This document shows, in pieces, positions 5,754 to 5,759 of a stretch of DNA of 5,759 nucleotides (within the stretch, counting starts at the first letter, position 1; every line of letters begins with the position of its first letter). Location of the stretch: positions 1-5,759 of the forward strand of contig JAPLSK010000060.1 in the NCBI GenBank assembly GCA_026398675.1, read 5' to 3'. The DNA is from a bacterium. GTDB taxonomy: Bacteria; RBG-13-66-14. A program made the position numbers and the translations under genes. The notes beneath the pieces were generated by a model that saw nothing but the letters and a program-made list of their open reading frames with translations, had not been told where the DNA came from and did not search any database.

Positions 5754-5759
5754 TCACAG

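Overview
The window is high-GC bacterial DNA in which every supported gene lies on the minus strand, so transcription runs from high to low coordinates. There are five genes: kbl (glycine C-acetyltransferase, 5650->4403), a secreted protein with an Ig-like C-terminal domain (4024->2915), a secreted protein with a probable bacterial SH3 domain (2757->1651), satP (acetate/succinate transporter, 1612->1046), and a second copy of the first secreted protein that runs off the left edge (820->1). The gene content and the C-terminal tail of the secreted protein (TTWGAIKAEF) remind me of uncultivated Gram-negative candidate phyla such as the Coatesbacteria/Fermentibacteria/WOR-3 kind. That placement is an impression, not something the window proves.

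Three transcription units can be read from signals. (1) kbl has a strong Shine-Dalgarno and is followed by two copies of a dispersed repeat and a bidirectional-looking terminator (4158-4197). (2) Just after that terminator is a good sigma70-type promoter (4117-4145, 17-bp spacer) for the gene at 4024. No terminator or promoter is visible between that gene, the SH3-domain gene and satP, so these three probably form one operon, closed by a terminator at 950-976. (3) A second 17-bp-spaced promoter (907-935) drives the truncated paralogue at 820.

The most unusual element is an 82-bp repeat present three times, in the same orientation as the genes. Copies at 2828-2909 and 4312-4393 begin 5 and 9 bases after stop codons; a third, shorter copy is at 4229-4290. 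On the minus strand it can fold into two hairpins, and copies 1 and 2 are also an open reading frame (GAGISCASPRGAVAGFKP core). Copy 1 is in frame with the gene whose stop it follows. The two copies after kbl are part of a 97-bp tandem periodicity that also includes the last codons of kbl (AKYGM, stop), so the kbl C-terminus and the repeat appear to share history.

Functionally the window mixes threonine/glycine catabolism (Kbl makes glycine and acetyl-CoA), acetate uptake or release (SatP), and cell-surface proteins of unknown role. No direct pathway link between the secreted proteins and the two metabolic genes is visible.
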